Shown: in pieces, positions 57,365 to 64,000 of the stretch
Numbering within the stretch: the first letter of the stretch is position 1
Layout of the letters: each line of letters starts with the position of its first letter
From: CALMAK01 sp964392265
GTDB taxonomy: Bacteria; Patescibacteriota; Saccharimonadia; Saccharimonadales; Saccharimonadaceae
Length of the DNA stretch: 64,000 nucleotides
Reading direction: 5' to 3'
Assembly (NCBI GenBank): GCA_964392265.1
Contig: CAYMOS010000002.1
Span: 186,001 to 250,000 of the forward strand
Made by a program: the position numbers and the translations under genes
The notes under the pieces: generated by a model
What the model was told of the DNA's origin: nothing
The model's input: only the letters and a program-made list of their open reading frames with translations
The model's database searches: none

Positions 57365-57955
57365 TTACGGTGCTTGTAATAGATCAGGCAGCGGGTCGCC
57401 AAAGTTTACCTCGGCCAATGTAGCTACCGTGTCGGTGAGACTGAGGTGCGGGTACTGCGCCCGATACGCAGCCATGACATCGCCAAAGACAGCGTCTTTC
57501 CAGTCAAAGCCTAATTGTTCAGCTGTCGTATGCAAGATTTCTTCTGAAGTGCCCTCGATCTCGACGTAGGGTTGGAGCCATGGCCATTCGTCGAGCATGA
57601 TCTCGACATCGCCTAATTGCCATGTTTCACGTTTGGTTTCTTGCGACGTGCGGGCCGGCAGTCCTGCCTGGGCGAGGATGGCCACGGTCTTTTCGTAGTC
57701 ACTCACCTGCACCTCGATTTCTTTGGCGCCATCGACCGATAACGTGTCAAACTGTTTGTAGGTCAGGGTGACTTTGTCGCCTTCGTCACGGACGCGCAGA
57801 AAGGCATCTTTGCCTGTCTTCATGAATTCACTGTCGATGGCAACGCGACGCATCAGGCGCATAGGCACCTTGCACTCACCACCCAGTGCAGTCAGTTTGG
57901 CCCGAATGTCGTCAAATGACACGTTTAAAAACTTTACTTCTATTTCTGATTGCAT
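57365..57955 (-). CDS. CYTH domain protein
   Basis: A 196-aa protein of the CYTH superfamily (class IV adenylyl cyclases, thiamine triphosphatase and inorganic triphosphatases). The tunnel signature E-x-E-x-K is seen as SEIEVKF at residues 3-9, followed by basic strands (AFLRVRDEGDKVTLTYKQF) and acidic metal-binding strands (KEIEVQVSD, YVEIEG). A triphosphatase role is the commonest in bacteria; cyclase activity cannot be excluded. ATG 57955 follows AAGGAG by ten bases; the longer frame begins at GTG. The leader carries two hairpins (GTTTGG/CCAAAC at 57998-58013; GATTTGG/CCAAATC at 58028-58048) and the promoter is TATACT at 58065-58060. Confidence 0.85.
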   Translation of the reverse strand: MQSEIEVKFLNVSFDDIRAKLTALGGECKVPMRLMRRVAIDSEFMKTGKDAFLRVRDEGDKVTLTYKQFDTLSVDGAKEIEVQVSDYEKTVAILAQAGLPARTSQETKRETWQLGDVEIMLDEWPWLQPYVEIEGTSEEILHTTAEQLGFDWKDAVFGDVMAAYRAQYPHLSLTDTVATLAEVNFGDPLPDLLQAP

Positions 57956-58071
57956 GAAATACACTCCTTATTATTGTTGGTCTAAAGAGTGTCAGCGGTT
58001 TGGCCGTCCAAACGTACACACATAGAGGATTTGGCGGCTGACCAAATCATAGTACATCCAGTATAGCATAA

Positions 58072-58100
58072 TTGACATTATTGCATTTTTGGTGTATAAT
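58072..58100 (+). promoter_or_regulatory. Consensus sigma-70 promoter of the 58157 gene
   Basis: TTGACA (58072-58077), exactly 17 bases, TATAAT (58095-58100): a perfect consensus promoter. It is back to back with the CYTH promoter (-10 at 58065-58060). Confidence 0.93.
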
Positions 58101-58156
58101 AATACACAGCTATGAGGATTACCTTGTGGCGCCCTTCGACAGAGTAGGAAACAACA

Positions 58157-58591
58157 ATGGCAAATCACGAAGGCCTGGGCGGAGTCATTGCTGGCGTCAT
58201 CAAAGACGCCGTGTACGGGCGGCGACCGTCCACAGCCGCTGGCGTCATCTCCGACCGGGGCGATCACGTCGTCTCGGTCTCGGGCCAGCGAAGGTTCAAG
58301 CTGGAGCAGCTGTTGCTCTCGCATGGAACACTTGCGGTCACGACCCACGCGGGGACGCGATACACGATCAAGTTGATCAATCAGCAGCCCACCCGGACCA
58401 TGTCGTATTGGGGAGACGAGATCCTCCTCTACCTGGCAGATGTCGTCGTCCGCCCCATAGAGGGCAGGCGGCAACTCCACCGCGACATCCTGGTCGGCTA
58501 CTATCTGCCCACTGGGCAGGTGGTTCTGTCCGACCACGCCGGCGAGCTGATTCGCACCTCCAGCACGGTTCGGGGATACGAAGTCTTCTGA
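58157..58591 (+). CDS. GC-rich orphan protein
   Basis: A 144-aa basic, mostly beta-strand protein (VISDRGDHVVSVSGQRRFKLEQLLL shown only in part; TLAVTTHAGTRYTIKL; DILVGYYLPTGQVVLS) with no signal peptide or membrane helix. I recognise no family. It has a perfect consensus promoter, a leader of about 50 bases with AGGA (58146-58149) before ATG, and a 17-bp perfect terminator stem after the stop. Codons end mostly in G or C, unlike the CYTH and ots genes. Confidence 0.7.
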   Translation: MANHEGLGGVIAGVIKDAVYGRRPSTAAGVISDRGDHVVSVSGQRRFKLEQLLLSHGTLAVTTHAGTRYTIKLINQQPTRTMSYWGDEILLYLADVVVRPIEGRRQLHRDILVGYYLPTGQVVLSDHAGELIRTSSTVRGYEVF

Positions 58592-58611
58592 CCTGTGTGC
58601 GTTCGTCGCCT

Positions 58612-58649
58612 AGAGGCGGAGTGCCGGGACATCCCGGCACTCCGCCTCT
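58612..58649 (+). terminator. 17-bp perfect GC terminator stem
   Basis: 58612-58628 pairs perfectly with 58633-58649 around an ACAT loop (arms read AGAGGCGGAGTGCCGGG and its complement). TTGGCCCCTTTT follows. It is the longest perfect stem in the window. Confidence 0.9.
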
Positions 58650-58710
58650 TTGGCCCCTTTTGCCTCTATCATTATCCTACTCTGTCGTCTACACTTTTGT
58701 ATTTGGAAAC

Positions 58711-58742
58711 AAAACACCCCGCCTATTATGGCGGGGTGTTTT
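58711..58742. terminator. Bidirectional 13-bp terminator
   Basis: AAAACACCCCGCC (58711-58723) pairs with GGCGGGGTGTTTT (58730-58742). A-runs and T-runs on both sides allow it to work for the minus-strand small gene at 58748 and for any read-through from the left. Confidence 0.9.
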
Positions 58743-58747
58743 GGAGG

Positions 58748-58999
58748 TTAGGCGCTGATTGACAGTAATGTCCAGCAACCTCCTCGGTTGTCGCTACGCA
58801 GTCGGAACTGCGAGCGACCGTCGGTAAGGGTCAGAATCTGTGCGATCTGTTCGCCACTGCGAACGATGCAGCTGATTCCGGCGTCGATAAAGTCGTAGGT
58901 GGTTCCCTCGTACTCGACTCGACGCGGATACGCCATTAGGTTCTTTTTGAACCCGACACGTGTCACGCTTACCTCTTTATTTATGATTGTTTTGGTCAT
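58748..58999 (-). CDS. Uncharacterised 83-aa protein
   Basis: A small protein, probably all beta: MTKTIINKEVSVTRVGFKK, then YPRRVEYEGTTYDFIDAG and a C-terminal FRLRSDNRGGCWTLLSI. I recognise no family; the pattern (short strands, Gly-rich end) recalls small OB- or SH3-like folds. AAAGGAG lies five bases before ATG (complement of 59006-59012), which fixes this start within a longer frame. The transcript has a leader of nearly 200 bases and an operator-like palindrome at its 5' end, so this gene is likely regulated. Confidence 0.7.
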   Translation of the reverse strand: MTKTIINKEVSVTRVGFKKNLMAYPRRVEYEGTTYDFIDAGISCIVRSGEQIAQILTLTDGRSQFRLRSDNRGGCWTLLSISA

Positions 59000-59176
59000 A
59001 ACACCACTCCTTTGCTTATTGGTTAAAGCGAGCGGATTTTGGAGTAATCCAGCGGTGGAAAGGACCGGCTGCCGCTCTAATGCGCCAATCTGTTTACCAC
59101 GATGGAGGTGTAAAACGTCTTTGTCGGACGTCAATCGTTGTACGCTTGTAAGTTGAAAGGTAATCCACCAGTACCT

Positions 59177-59221
59177 ACATAGCTATGTTTAGTATAGCGC
59201 GCACTATGCAGGGGCTGTCAA
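59177..59221 (-). promoter_or_regulatory. Promoter with operator-like palindrome for the 58748 gene
   Basis: On the minus strand TTGACA (59221-59216), 19 bases, TATACT (59196-59191) is followed after two bases by the perfect palindrome ACATAGCTATGT (59188-59177), which covers the expected transcription start. This is where a repressor would bind. The long leader behind it has an ACGTC/GACGT hairpin. Confidence 0.65.
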
Positions 59222-59351
59222 TCGTCAGTTGGTGTGATATTACCAACACACCTTCCCTTCCATTTACTAAATCAGTATATTATGGTATAATGGTAATATA
59301 CCTATGTTCTCACAGCCGTGATGAGCGAGGTACAACCTAAGGAGTGGTAAG

Positions 59352-59870
59352 ATGCAGGTAACTGCAAAGAATGGCGGTTCGAAGGTCGCCTCCCAGCCGC
59401 AGGCCTGGGTGAATGATCTCGAAACGATGCCGCCGACCAATGGGCCTGATGAGCCGGTGCGGTACCGTGTCACCTACGGCACTTTCACGGCTGATGCGGC
59501 GGGGGCTTGGCCCGATGTGGGTCCCGTCCTGATGGCCATGGAGGCACCAAAGTCGGTGTCGAGGCCCGTACCGGCCGCCCTGCCCATGTGGGTTGGCCCG
59601 GTGAGCCGAATGGAGTTCATTTGGCAGCGCGGCCTGAACCGTCAAGGTGTGGTGTTGTACGACGCCGCTGGTACGCCGCTGGTTCATGTCGTCAACGCCC
59701 TGCTGGGGTACCAAGGGTCCGGGCCGACGCTCAGTCGGCTGATCATGGAGACCTTCGGCGTCAGCGATCACGATTTCTACTGCATCAATGGTGCGGTGGC
59801 GAATGAGGACTACATCGTGGTCCTCGATCGTTCGGCCGGAGAGTGGGTCATCTCCACTTTTCGTCTCTGA
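59352..59870 (+). CDS. GC-rich orphan protein
   Basis: A 172-aa soluble protein of mixed alpha/beta character, with VRYRVTYGTFTADAAG, PMWVGPVSRMEFIW, NRQGVVLYDAAGTPLVHV and a C-terminal VLDRSAGEWVISTFRL. No family is recognised, but the strand-turn pattern suggests a single compact domain. Promoter TTTACT (59263-59268), 17 bases, TATAAT (59286-59291); leader of about 55 bases; AAGGAG six bases before ATG. Codons end mostly in G or C. It is followed by a UUCG-loop hairpin and a T-run terminator. Confidence 0.7.
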   Translation: MQVTAKNGGSKVASQPQAWVNDLETMPPTNGPDEPVRYRVTYGTFTADAAGAWPDVGPVLMAMEAPKSVSRPVPAALPMWVGPVSRMEFIWQRGLNRQGVVLYDAAGTPLVHVVNALLGYQGSGPTLSRLIMETFGVSDHDFYCINGAVANEDYIVVLDRSAGEWVISTFRL

Positions 59871-59915
59871 TCCCTCCGATTTGCCCTTCCCTAAGGGCTC
59901 GCTGGCCAAGTGGCT

Positions 59916-59968
59916 GCCCCGCACTTCGGTGCGGGGCGCAAGTCCCTGTTGAGGGATTTTTTGTTTTT
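59916..59968 (+). terminator. Double terminator after the 59352 gene
   Basis: GCCCCGCAC-TTCG-GTGCGGGGC (59916-59937) is a 9-bp perfect stem with a UUCG loop. TCCCT/AGGGA (59943-59947/59952-59956) follows with TTTTTTGTTTTTT. Confidence 0.9.
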
Positions 59969-60015
59969 TAGGATTAAAATTTATCTGTTCCTTTAGATTC
60001 ATCAACCCCTTTTTT

Positions 60016-60546
60016 CTTTCGTCTGGCCGAAAGAAACAAAGGCCATTTCTTTTGTAACCAAAAGAACCAAAAGTTCTGGGGCGGCTTCAGAACGCCGGGT
60101 ATTCACTGAGTATTTTGATGGTCGCTGCGGAATGCCCTCCGGGCACTCCCTCATACTTTATTTTAAGTTACGGATTCGGGAGAAGTCCTCGCGAATGATC
60201 CCATCAAAATACCCAGCAAACACTCGGGTTCTTGCAGAGGCCCCAGACCCCAGGGCTACAGATATGCCTATATTATAATGTGTGGCTCTGGGGTTCGGGG
60301 CCTCTGCAGCGTCCCGACGGGAGGCGAGGTATGGGAGTGGAATAGCGCACGAGGACCTGTCCATTTCAAATAACTAAAGTAATCGAAATGGACCAGCCGA
60401 AGGCTGTTCCGCAGTGCCCACTCACAGACCTTGAATACCAACGGCGACGTGAAGCCGCCCCGAGACTTTTGCCTCTTTTGGTCACAAAAGAGGGGTCTTT
60501 GGTTCTTTTGACCCAAAAAGAACATGTGCTTTCAGCCAGACGAAAG
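60016..60546. repeat. 531-bp imperfect inverted repeat element
   Basis: The ends CTTTCGTCTGGCCGAAAG (60016-60033) and CTTTCAGCCAGACGAAAG (60529-60546) are inverted copies with one mismatch. Moving inward, further matched segments follow in inverted order: ACCAAAAGA...CAAAAGT, GGGGCGGCTTCA...CGCCG, GGTATTCA, CTGCGGAA with a small CCnnCGG hairpin, and GTCCTCG. The centre is a 24-base palindromic pair (60234-60257/60284-60307, 21 of 24 matching) around TATTATAATG. It contains no convincing gene. This looks like two inverted, diverged copies of a roughly 220-base unit. Confidence 0.75.
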
Positions 60547-60631
60547 AAAGGAGTAATTGGGCAAAAATAGATGAGCTTTGATTCAGAAAACAAAAATCCC
60601 TCATATCGAGGGTTGAATAATCATGGATGCG

Positions 60632-60666
60632 GGGTGCGGCGAGTCATTGAAGACTCTGCCGCACCC
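60632..60666 (-). terminator. GC hairpin after the 60675 gene
   Basis: GGGTGCGGC-GAGTC (60632-60645) pairs with GACTC-T-GCCGCACCC (60652-60666), 14 pairs with one bulged base. It lies nine bases beyond the stop codon of the minus-strand gene; no T-run is seen. Confidence 0.6.
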
Positions 60667-60674
60667 GTTGCACC

Positions 60675-61022
60675 TCAGTTGACCGATGACCTCTGCCTCC
60701 GGTCCTTGACCTGCTTCCAGGCGGCCAGGGCGGCCGCCCACAGGATGAGCAACAGGCCGATGGCGGCTGGCGTGGCATACCAGTACCAGTCGAGACCGTT
60801 CCAGTTGGTGGAGGGCCGCATCCCGTTGGCTTTGGCGTATGCGTCCTGTGCGCTCAGCAGCCTCATGATGATGGTGATGCTGAAGCTCGTCAGAGCCCCA
60901 AATACCAGGGCCAGAACCCCTTGCCGCCGCCACAGGCAGCCGAGGGTAAGGACGATCGTGATGCACGGCATGGCCACGATCACGACTTCGATCAGGGCGT
61001 AGGTGATGTCCCAATAGTACAT
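60675..61022 (-). CDS. GC-rich orphan membrane protein
   Basis: A 115-aa protein with three predicted transmembrane helices (about 8-28, 33-55, 80-102) and a basic C-terminal tail (KQVKDRRQRSS). A Trp/Asn/Tyr-rich loop (NWNGLDWYWYATP) precedes the last helix. No family is recognised. ATG 61022 follows AAAGGAAA; the longer frame to 61067 crosses a leader hairpin (ATGAGG/CCTCAT). Promoter is a perfect TTGACA/N17/TATAAT. Its leader and GC-rich codons place it with the other orphan cassettes. Confidence 0.7.
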   Translation of the reverse strand: MYYWDITYALIEVVIVAMPCITIVLTLGCLWRRQGVLALVFGALTSFSITIIMRLLSAQDAYAKANGMRPSTNWNGLDWYWYATPAAIGLLLILWAAALAAWKQVKDRRQRSSVN

Positions 61023-61106
61023 GAGGTTTCCTTTCGGTTGATGAGGTGCGCGCTCGGGCGCCCTCATTGTTTGTTGACAAGAGTAGCAAAACCTAAGCTA
61101 AATTAC

Positions 61107-61135
61107 ATTATAGCATAAAATAAATAAAATGTCAA
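61107..61135 (-). promoter_or_regulatory. Perfect consensus promoter overlapping a stop codon
   Basis: On the minus strand TTGACA (61135-61130), 17 bases, TATAAT (61112-61107), with TG one base before the -10. The TGA stop codon of the upstream VirB4-like gene (61134-61132) lies inside the -35 box. Confidence 0.93.
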
Positions 61136-63795
61136 TTGACTGGTGGCGTGGTTGCGGGTTTCTTCTTGCGGCTACGGCTGCGTTTGCGCTTTTTTGGCGT
61201 GGCGGCGCTGCCAATGGCTTCGGCCGGTTTGTCTGATGGTTCAACGGGTGGTAGCTCGACTGATGGCGTTGGTCCGGTCTGTGCGGCAGGCGTAACCATC
61301 TGAGTCTGAGCGTTGATTGGCCATTGGGCAGCCAAAGGGGCAGATTGTGGCGCAGGGGTAGGTTTTTGCAGGTGTTCTGGCGGGCGGATCGCGACGCTAA
61401 TCTCCTCTTCAACTTCGGCACGATTGCGACTATAGCGACGACGGGTGTTTTCGATAATACGACTGGTATTGTCGGCTTGTTGTGGCGGTAAGGTGAGCGT
61501 CGTGGCGCTAAAGGCCGGTGCTTTTTCGCCATTGATAACCATGTTGATAATAAAGTGGCGGTTGTGCATCTGCAATAAATCATTTGGTTCGAACTGTGGC
61601 TCGAACTGCTTGGCCAGAATAGGGCTATCATCGGCTGAAACACGGAATGAAATCATTGTACCGACGTTACCAAAGACGGCGTCGCGCACCGTCTCGGACA
61701 TCTGTGAGATGTACTGGTTGGCAACGGTCAGGTTGAGGCCGTATTTACGGGCCTCGGACAAGATCGTCGCAAACGAATCAGTCGCAAAGTTCTGGAACTC
61801 ATCCACGTACAGATAGAACGGCCGGCGGTCCTTGATATCAGGGATGTCTTGGCGACTCATGGCGGCCAATTGGATCTTGGTAACGATGAACGATCCTAGG
61901 ATGGCGGCGTTGTCTTCACCGATCAGACCTTTCGAGAGGTTGACGACGAGGATCTTGCCTTCGTCCATGATCTGGCGGATGTTAAACGTCGATTTTGGCT
62001 GGCCAATAATGTTACGGATCACAGGGTTGGCTGTAAAGGCCCCTACCTTGTTGAGGACAGGTGCGATGGCCTCGGCAACAAACTTGTCGTTCCAGCTGGC
62101 GAACTCTACCTTCCAGAAGTTCAACACCACAGTGTCCTGGCAGTAATCGAGGGTTTCTTTGCGGAACTTTTTGTCCGTCAACATGCGTGTAATGTCTAAC
62201 ATCGTGGTTGACGGTCGATCGAGAAGTGCAAGGATGGTATAACGCAGAATATACTCGAGGCGTGGTCCCCATGACTCGCCGAACATACGTTTTAAGACAC
62301 CGATAACCTCGGAACTGATGTTGGTTTTTTGCGATGGATTGTAGACTTCTAACGGATTGAACCCTAACGGATAGGCAGTGTCGGCCGGGTTGAAATACAC
62401 GACGTCGTCCAGGCGCGACCCAGGAATAAATTTCATGTTGTTGATGGCAAAGTCACCGTGCGGGTCGATAATGGCATAGCCCTGGCCGTGAAAGATGTCT
62501 GACAGTGCAAACAGCTCTAACAGACCTGATTTACCAGCACCCGTCTGTCCAATGATATAAACGTGACGGGACCGATCGTATCGCAACATACCGAATTGGT
62601 GGTTGATACCGCGGAAATTCGTTAGACCAAAAGCACTGATATTCTCGTCAATGGCATCGTTGCCAGTAATGATGGGCAGTTTGGCGGGTGGTTCGGCTGT
62701 TTTGGATGAGGCCCAGACAATGTTCGGCGTCTCAACGTTGGTGTGTGGCAAGTGGAAAACAGAGGCTAGTTCCTCGATATTGAGAATAAAGCCGCGATCG
62801 GCGAAGGACCTGGCCTTGTAAAACATCAGGTCATCCTTGGCAAAGCTGGGGGTGGTCATCTTGAAACCATTGAGGTTAGTACTGTTGAATTGCTTGAATG
62901 TTCCAACAATGGCTTGCATTTGCAATTTGGCGTTGGTTTGGCTCTCACCCAGATAGGCCAGGCGGAGTTTTACTTGGTATCCCAGCTTGGTCGCCTTTTT
63001 TTCGGCTTCGGTGATACGGGTTTTGTCGCGATCAGACAACTCTTTGGCAGCTGCAGGGGTGCCTGGCGTGCCTTCTGGTGGTTTCCAGAGGGCTTCGAGG
63101 ATGCCGGCGAGCCAGCTAAAATTAAATGATCCAGTACCGGTCAAGAACCCAAACGGATTGCCGTTTTTTGTCATTTTGATCCATTGTTCGGACTTTTTGT
63201 GCCATTCATCAGCAAGTGGGCGGACAATAATCTGCACCCAGACCTCTTCCCCGCTTTCGAGTTTGGCTAGGGTGCCGGTAATACCGGCTAGTGGGTCAAC
63301 TTCAAAGTTTTGGAAGGTTTTGATGGGGAGAACTTCGTTATCGGTAAGAGCGATCTCCGAAGTGTAGATGACGCTGTGATCGCGTTCATGGGTGACGTAA
63401 TCTTCCTCGGCCTCGGTGATCTGTACTGTCGGATATTGGGCGTAAATCTGACCTTCGACAAAACTGCGCAAATTGCGTGGTACCCACACATAAAACCTGA
63501 TTTGGCCGTTGACGCTGGCGATCTCGAAACTGAGGTGTTCTTGAACACCGCCGTGTAGTTTTAATTCCTGTTTGTCACGTAAGATGCCATGGAGGCTAGC
63601 GAACAATTGTTCGGCGGCGAGTTCTTGCTTGTCGTTGGCCTTTGGAATCTCGAGGGTCAGCAATATACTGTCGGTCGATTTGACCGCATCAATTACACGA
63701 TTGTTGCGCCATGTCAGGTAGCCGAGCACGACAACAATAGGTAGCCAAACGTACCACTGCAACAACGTGTCGAATAACCAAGACAAAATGCTCAT
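61132..63795 (-). CDS. VirB4/TraG-like ATPase of a type IV secretion-type apparatus
   Basis: An 887-aa protein with an N-terminal membrane helix (about 12-30), a large beta-rich middle region (40-390) and a RecA-like ATPase domain of the VirD4/TraG/HerA group. Walker A is YIIGQTGAGKSGLLEL (near 412-427), Walker B FYLYVDEFQNFA (near 662-673), followed by a sensor-like AEARKYGLNLTVANQYI. The C-terminal 110 residues are Pro/Gln-rich and end in a strongly basic KKRKRSRSRKKKP tract. In Patescibacteria such ATPases are part of a type IV-related machine thought to serve DNA uptake or host contact; here that is inference. It starts at ATG 63795 with AGAGGTAAAG upstream. Confidence 0.88.
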   Translation of the reverse strand: MSILSWLFDTLLQWYVWLPIVVVLGYLTWRNNRVIDAVKSTDSILLTLEIPKANDKQELAAEQLFASLHGILRDKQELKLHGGVQEHLSFEIASVNGQIRFYVWVPRNLRSFVEGQIYAQYPTVQITEAEEDYVTHERDHSVIYTSEIALTDNEVLPIKTFQNFEVDPLAGITGTLAKLESGEEVWVQIIVRPLADEWHKKSEQWIKMTKNGNPFGFLTGTGSFNFSWLAGILEALWKPPEGTPGTPAAAKELSDRDKTRITEAEKKATKLGYQVKLRLAYLGESQTNAKLQMQAIVGTFKQFNSTNLNGFKMTTPSFAKDDLMFYKARSFADRGFILNIEELASVFHLPHTNVETPNIVWASSKTAEPPAKLPIITGNDAIDENISAFGLTNFRGINHQFGMLRYDRSRHVYIIGQTGAGKSGLLELFALSDIFHGQGYAIIDPHGDFAINNMKFIPGSRLDDVVYFNPADTAYPLGFNPLEVYNPSQKTNISSEVIGVLKRMFGESWGPRLEYILRYTILALLDRPSTTMLDITRMLTDKKFRKETLDYCQDTVVLNFWKVEFASWNDKFVAEAIAPVLNKVGAFTANPVIRNIIGQPKSTFNIRQIMDEGKILVVNLSKGLIGEDNAAILGSFIVTKIQLAAMSRQDIPDIKDRRPFYLYVDEFQNFATDSFATILSEARKYGLNLTVANQYISQMSETVRDAVFGNVGTMISFRVSADDSPILAKQFEPQFEPNDLLQMHNRHFIINMVINGEKAPAFSATTLTLPPQQADNTSRIIENTRRRYSRNRAEVEEEISVAIRPPEHLQKPTPAPQSAPLAAQWPINAQTQMVTPAAQTGPTPSVELPPVEPSDKPAEAIGSAATPKKRKRSRSRKKKPATTPPVN

Positions 63796-63838
63796 ACTTT
63801 ACCTCTTTATTGTTGCACTAACGGGCCAGATTGGCAAA

Positions 63839-64000
63839 TTACTTTGCGTCTGGTGTCTCGAGAGTGTAGGTTGCTTTGGCAACGCGCTTGAACTGCGGTT
63901 TAGACTGCAGGTTTAATAGGATGGTGGTCTCTTTGACCTGGCGGCTTTTGAGAACGCGTTTGACAATCTCGTCGCGGTGCAATGGTTCTTTGGCATCCTT
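63839..64000 (-). CDS. C-terminal end of a HARE-HTH/RpoE-like protein (partial)
   Basis: The last 53 codons of a gene that enters from the right edge. The segment PLHRDEIVKRVLKSRQVKE followed by TTILLNLQSKPQFKRVAKATYTL matches the winged-helix HARE-HTH domain, as in RNA polymerase delta subunit and related transcription proteins: an H-x-x-E-I helix, a second helix with Thr-Ile, then the two wing strands. It would bind DNA or RNA polymerase. Only the C-terminus is visible. It is followed after 43 bases by the VirB4-like gene on the same strand. Confidence 0.65.
   Translation of the reverse strand, partial: KDAKEPLHRDEIVKRVLKSRQVKETTILLNLQSKPQFKRVAKATYTLETPDAK

Noticed and set aside
58072..58758. 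228-codon plus-strand frame overlapping the 58157 gene
   Set aside because: Its product is an Arg/Pro/His-rich shadow translation that runs through the promoter and two terminators; the 58157-58591 frame fits promoter, leader and stop.
1..64000. UGA recoding to glycine, as in Gracilibacteria and Absconditabacteria
   Set aside because: UGA is used as a stop at many well-defined gene ends (for example xseB, ftsI-region overlaps, murG), and families have normal lengths without reading through UGA.
1..64000. CRISPR arrays, rRNA or tRNA genes, transposases
   Set aside because: No regularly spaced direct repeats, no rRNA blocks, no tRNA TPsiC-arm/acceptor patterns in the intergenic regions examined, and no DDE or tyrosine recombinase motifs were seen.

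Overview
The window reads as chromosome of a small-genome Patescibacterium (CPR), most likely Candidatus Saccharibacteria (TM7) or a close relative. The support is indirect: compact operons with start/stop overlaps, a reduced division/cell-wall cluster, trimmed housekeeping proteins (XseA 363 aa, MetK 334 aa, RecO without its zinc finger), a large VirB4/TraG-like ATPase, UGA used as an ordinary stop, and a striking start architecture in which about twenty genes have a -10 hexamer (TATAAT, TATACT, TACAAT, TACACT) only 5-11 bases before the ATG, as expected for leaderless mRNAs. No rRNA, tRNA, CRISPR array or transposase gene was found.

Layout. 0-12 kb: ribosomal protein L27, a TRM11-like RNA methyltransferase, a flippase-like membrane protein, xseA-xseB, a methyltransferase, an anchored protein, a soluble histidine kinase plus single-domain response regulator, recO, glycyl-tRNA synthetase and an RNase HI. 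12-21 kb: metK behind a hairpin that hides its ribosome-binding site, a stand-alone DUF4868 (KwaB-like) gene, convergent tyrA and pheA, a PIF1-type helicase with a C-terminal helix-turn-helix, a GH1 glycosidase, yvcK and a HAD hydrolase. 20.6-29.3 kb: the division/cell-wall cluster mraZ-rsmH-ftsL-ftsI-mraY-ftsW-murG-ftsQ, with a phased mraZ operator, a long leader before rsmH and a 21-codon mini-ORF. 29.3-37 kb: a 0.7-kb non-coding region with repeats, folC, a ThrE-like transporter, a FecR-like anchored protein and yaaA.

37-51.7 kb is a defence island: a type III restriction-modification operon (mod, rhuM, res), a divergent abortive-infection-like gene, a membrane KAP P-loop NTPase, a DUF4391 protein and a 1196-aa SNF2-type helicase that carries a HEPN-like RN-x3-HG motif. 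It is followed by a structured non-coding stretch, an 18-aa basic peptide gene and an EF-hand protein.

52-64 kb holds an alpha/beta hydrolase, a trehalose-6-phosphate synthase/phosphatase fusion, a CYTH protein and the VirB4/TraG-like ATPase, with a cluster of short GC-rich orphan genes among them. These orphans (further members at 7.5 kb and 34.9 kb) differ from their surroundings: third codon positions are almost all G or C, promoters are near-consensus sigma-70 (TTGACA, 17-18 bases, TATAAT), leaders are about 45-90 bases long, and several end at very stable GC hairpins. A 531-bp imperfect inverted repeat lies in their midst. The two expression styles, leaderless for core genes and strong leadered promoters for the orphans, are the most unusual global feature of the window.
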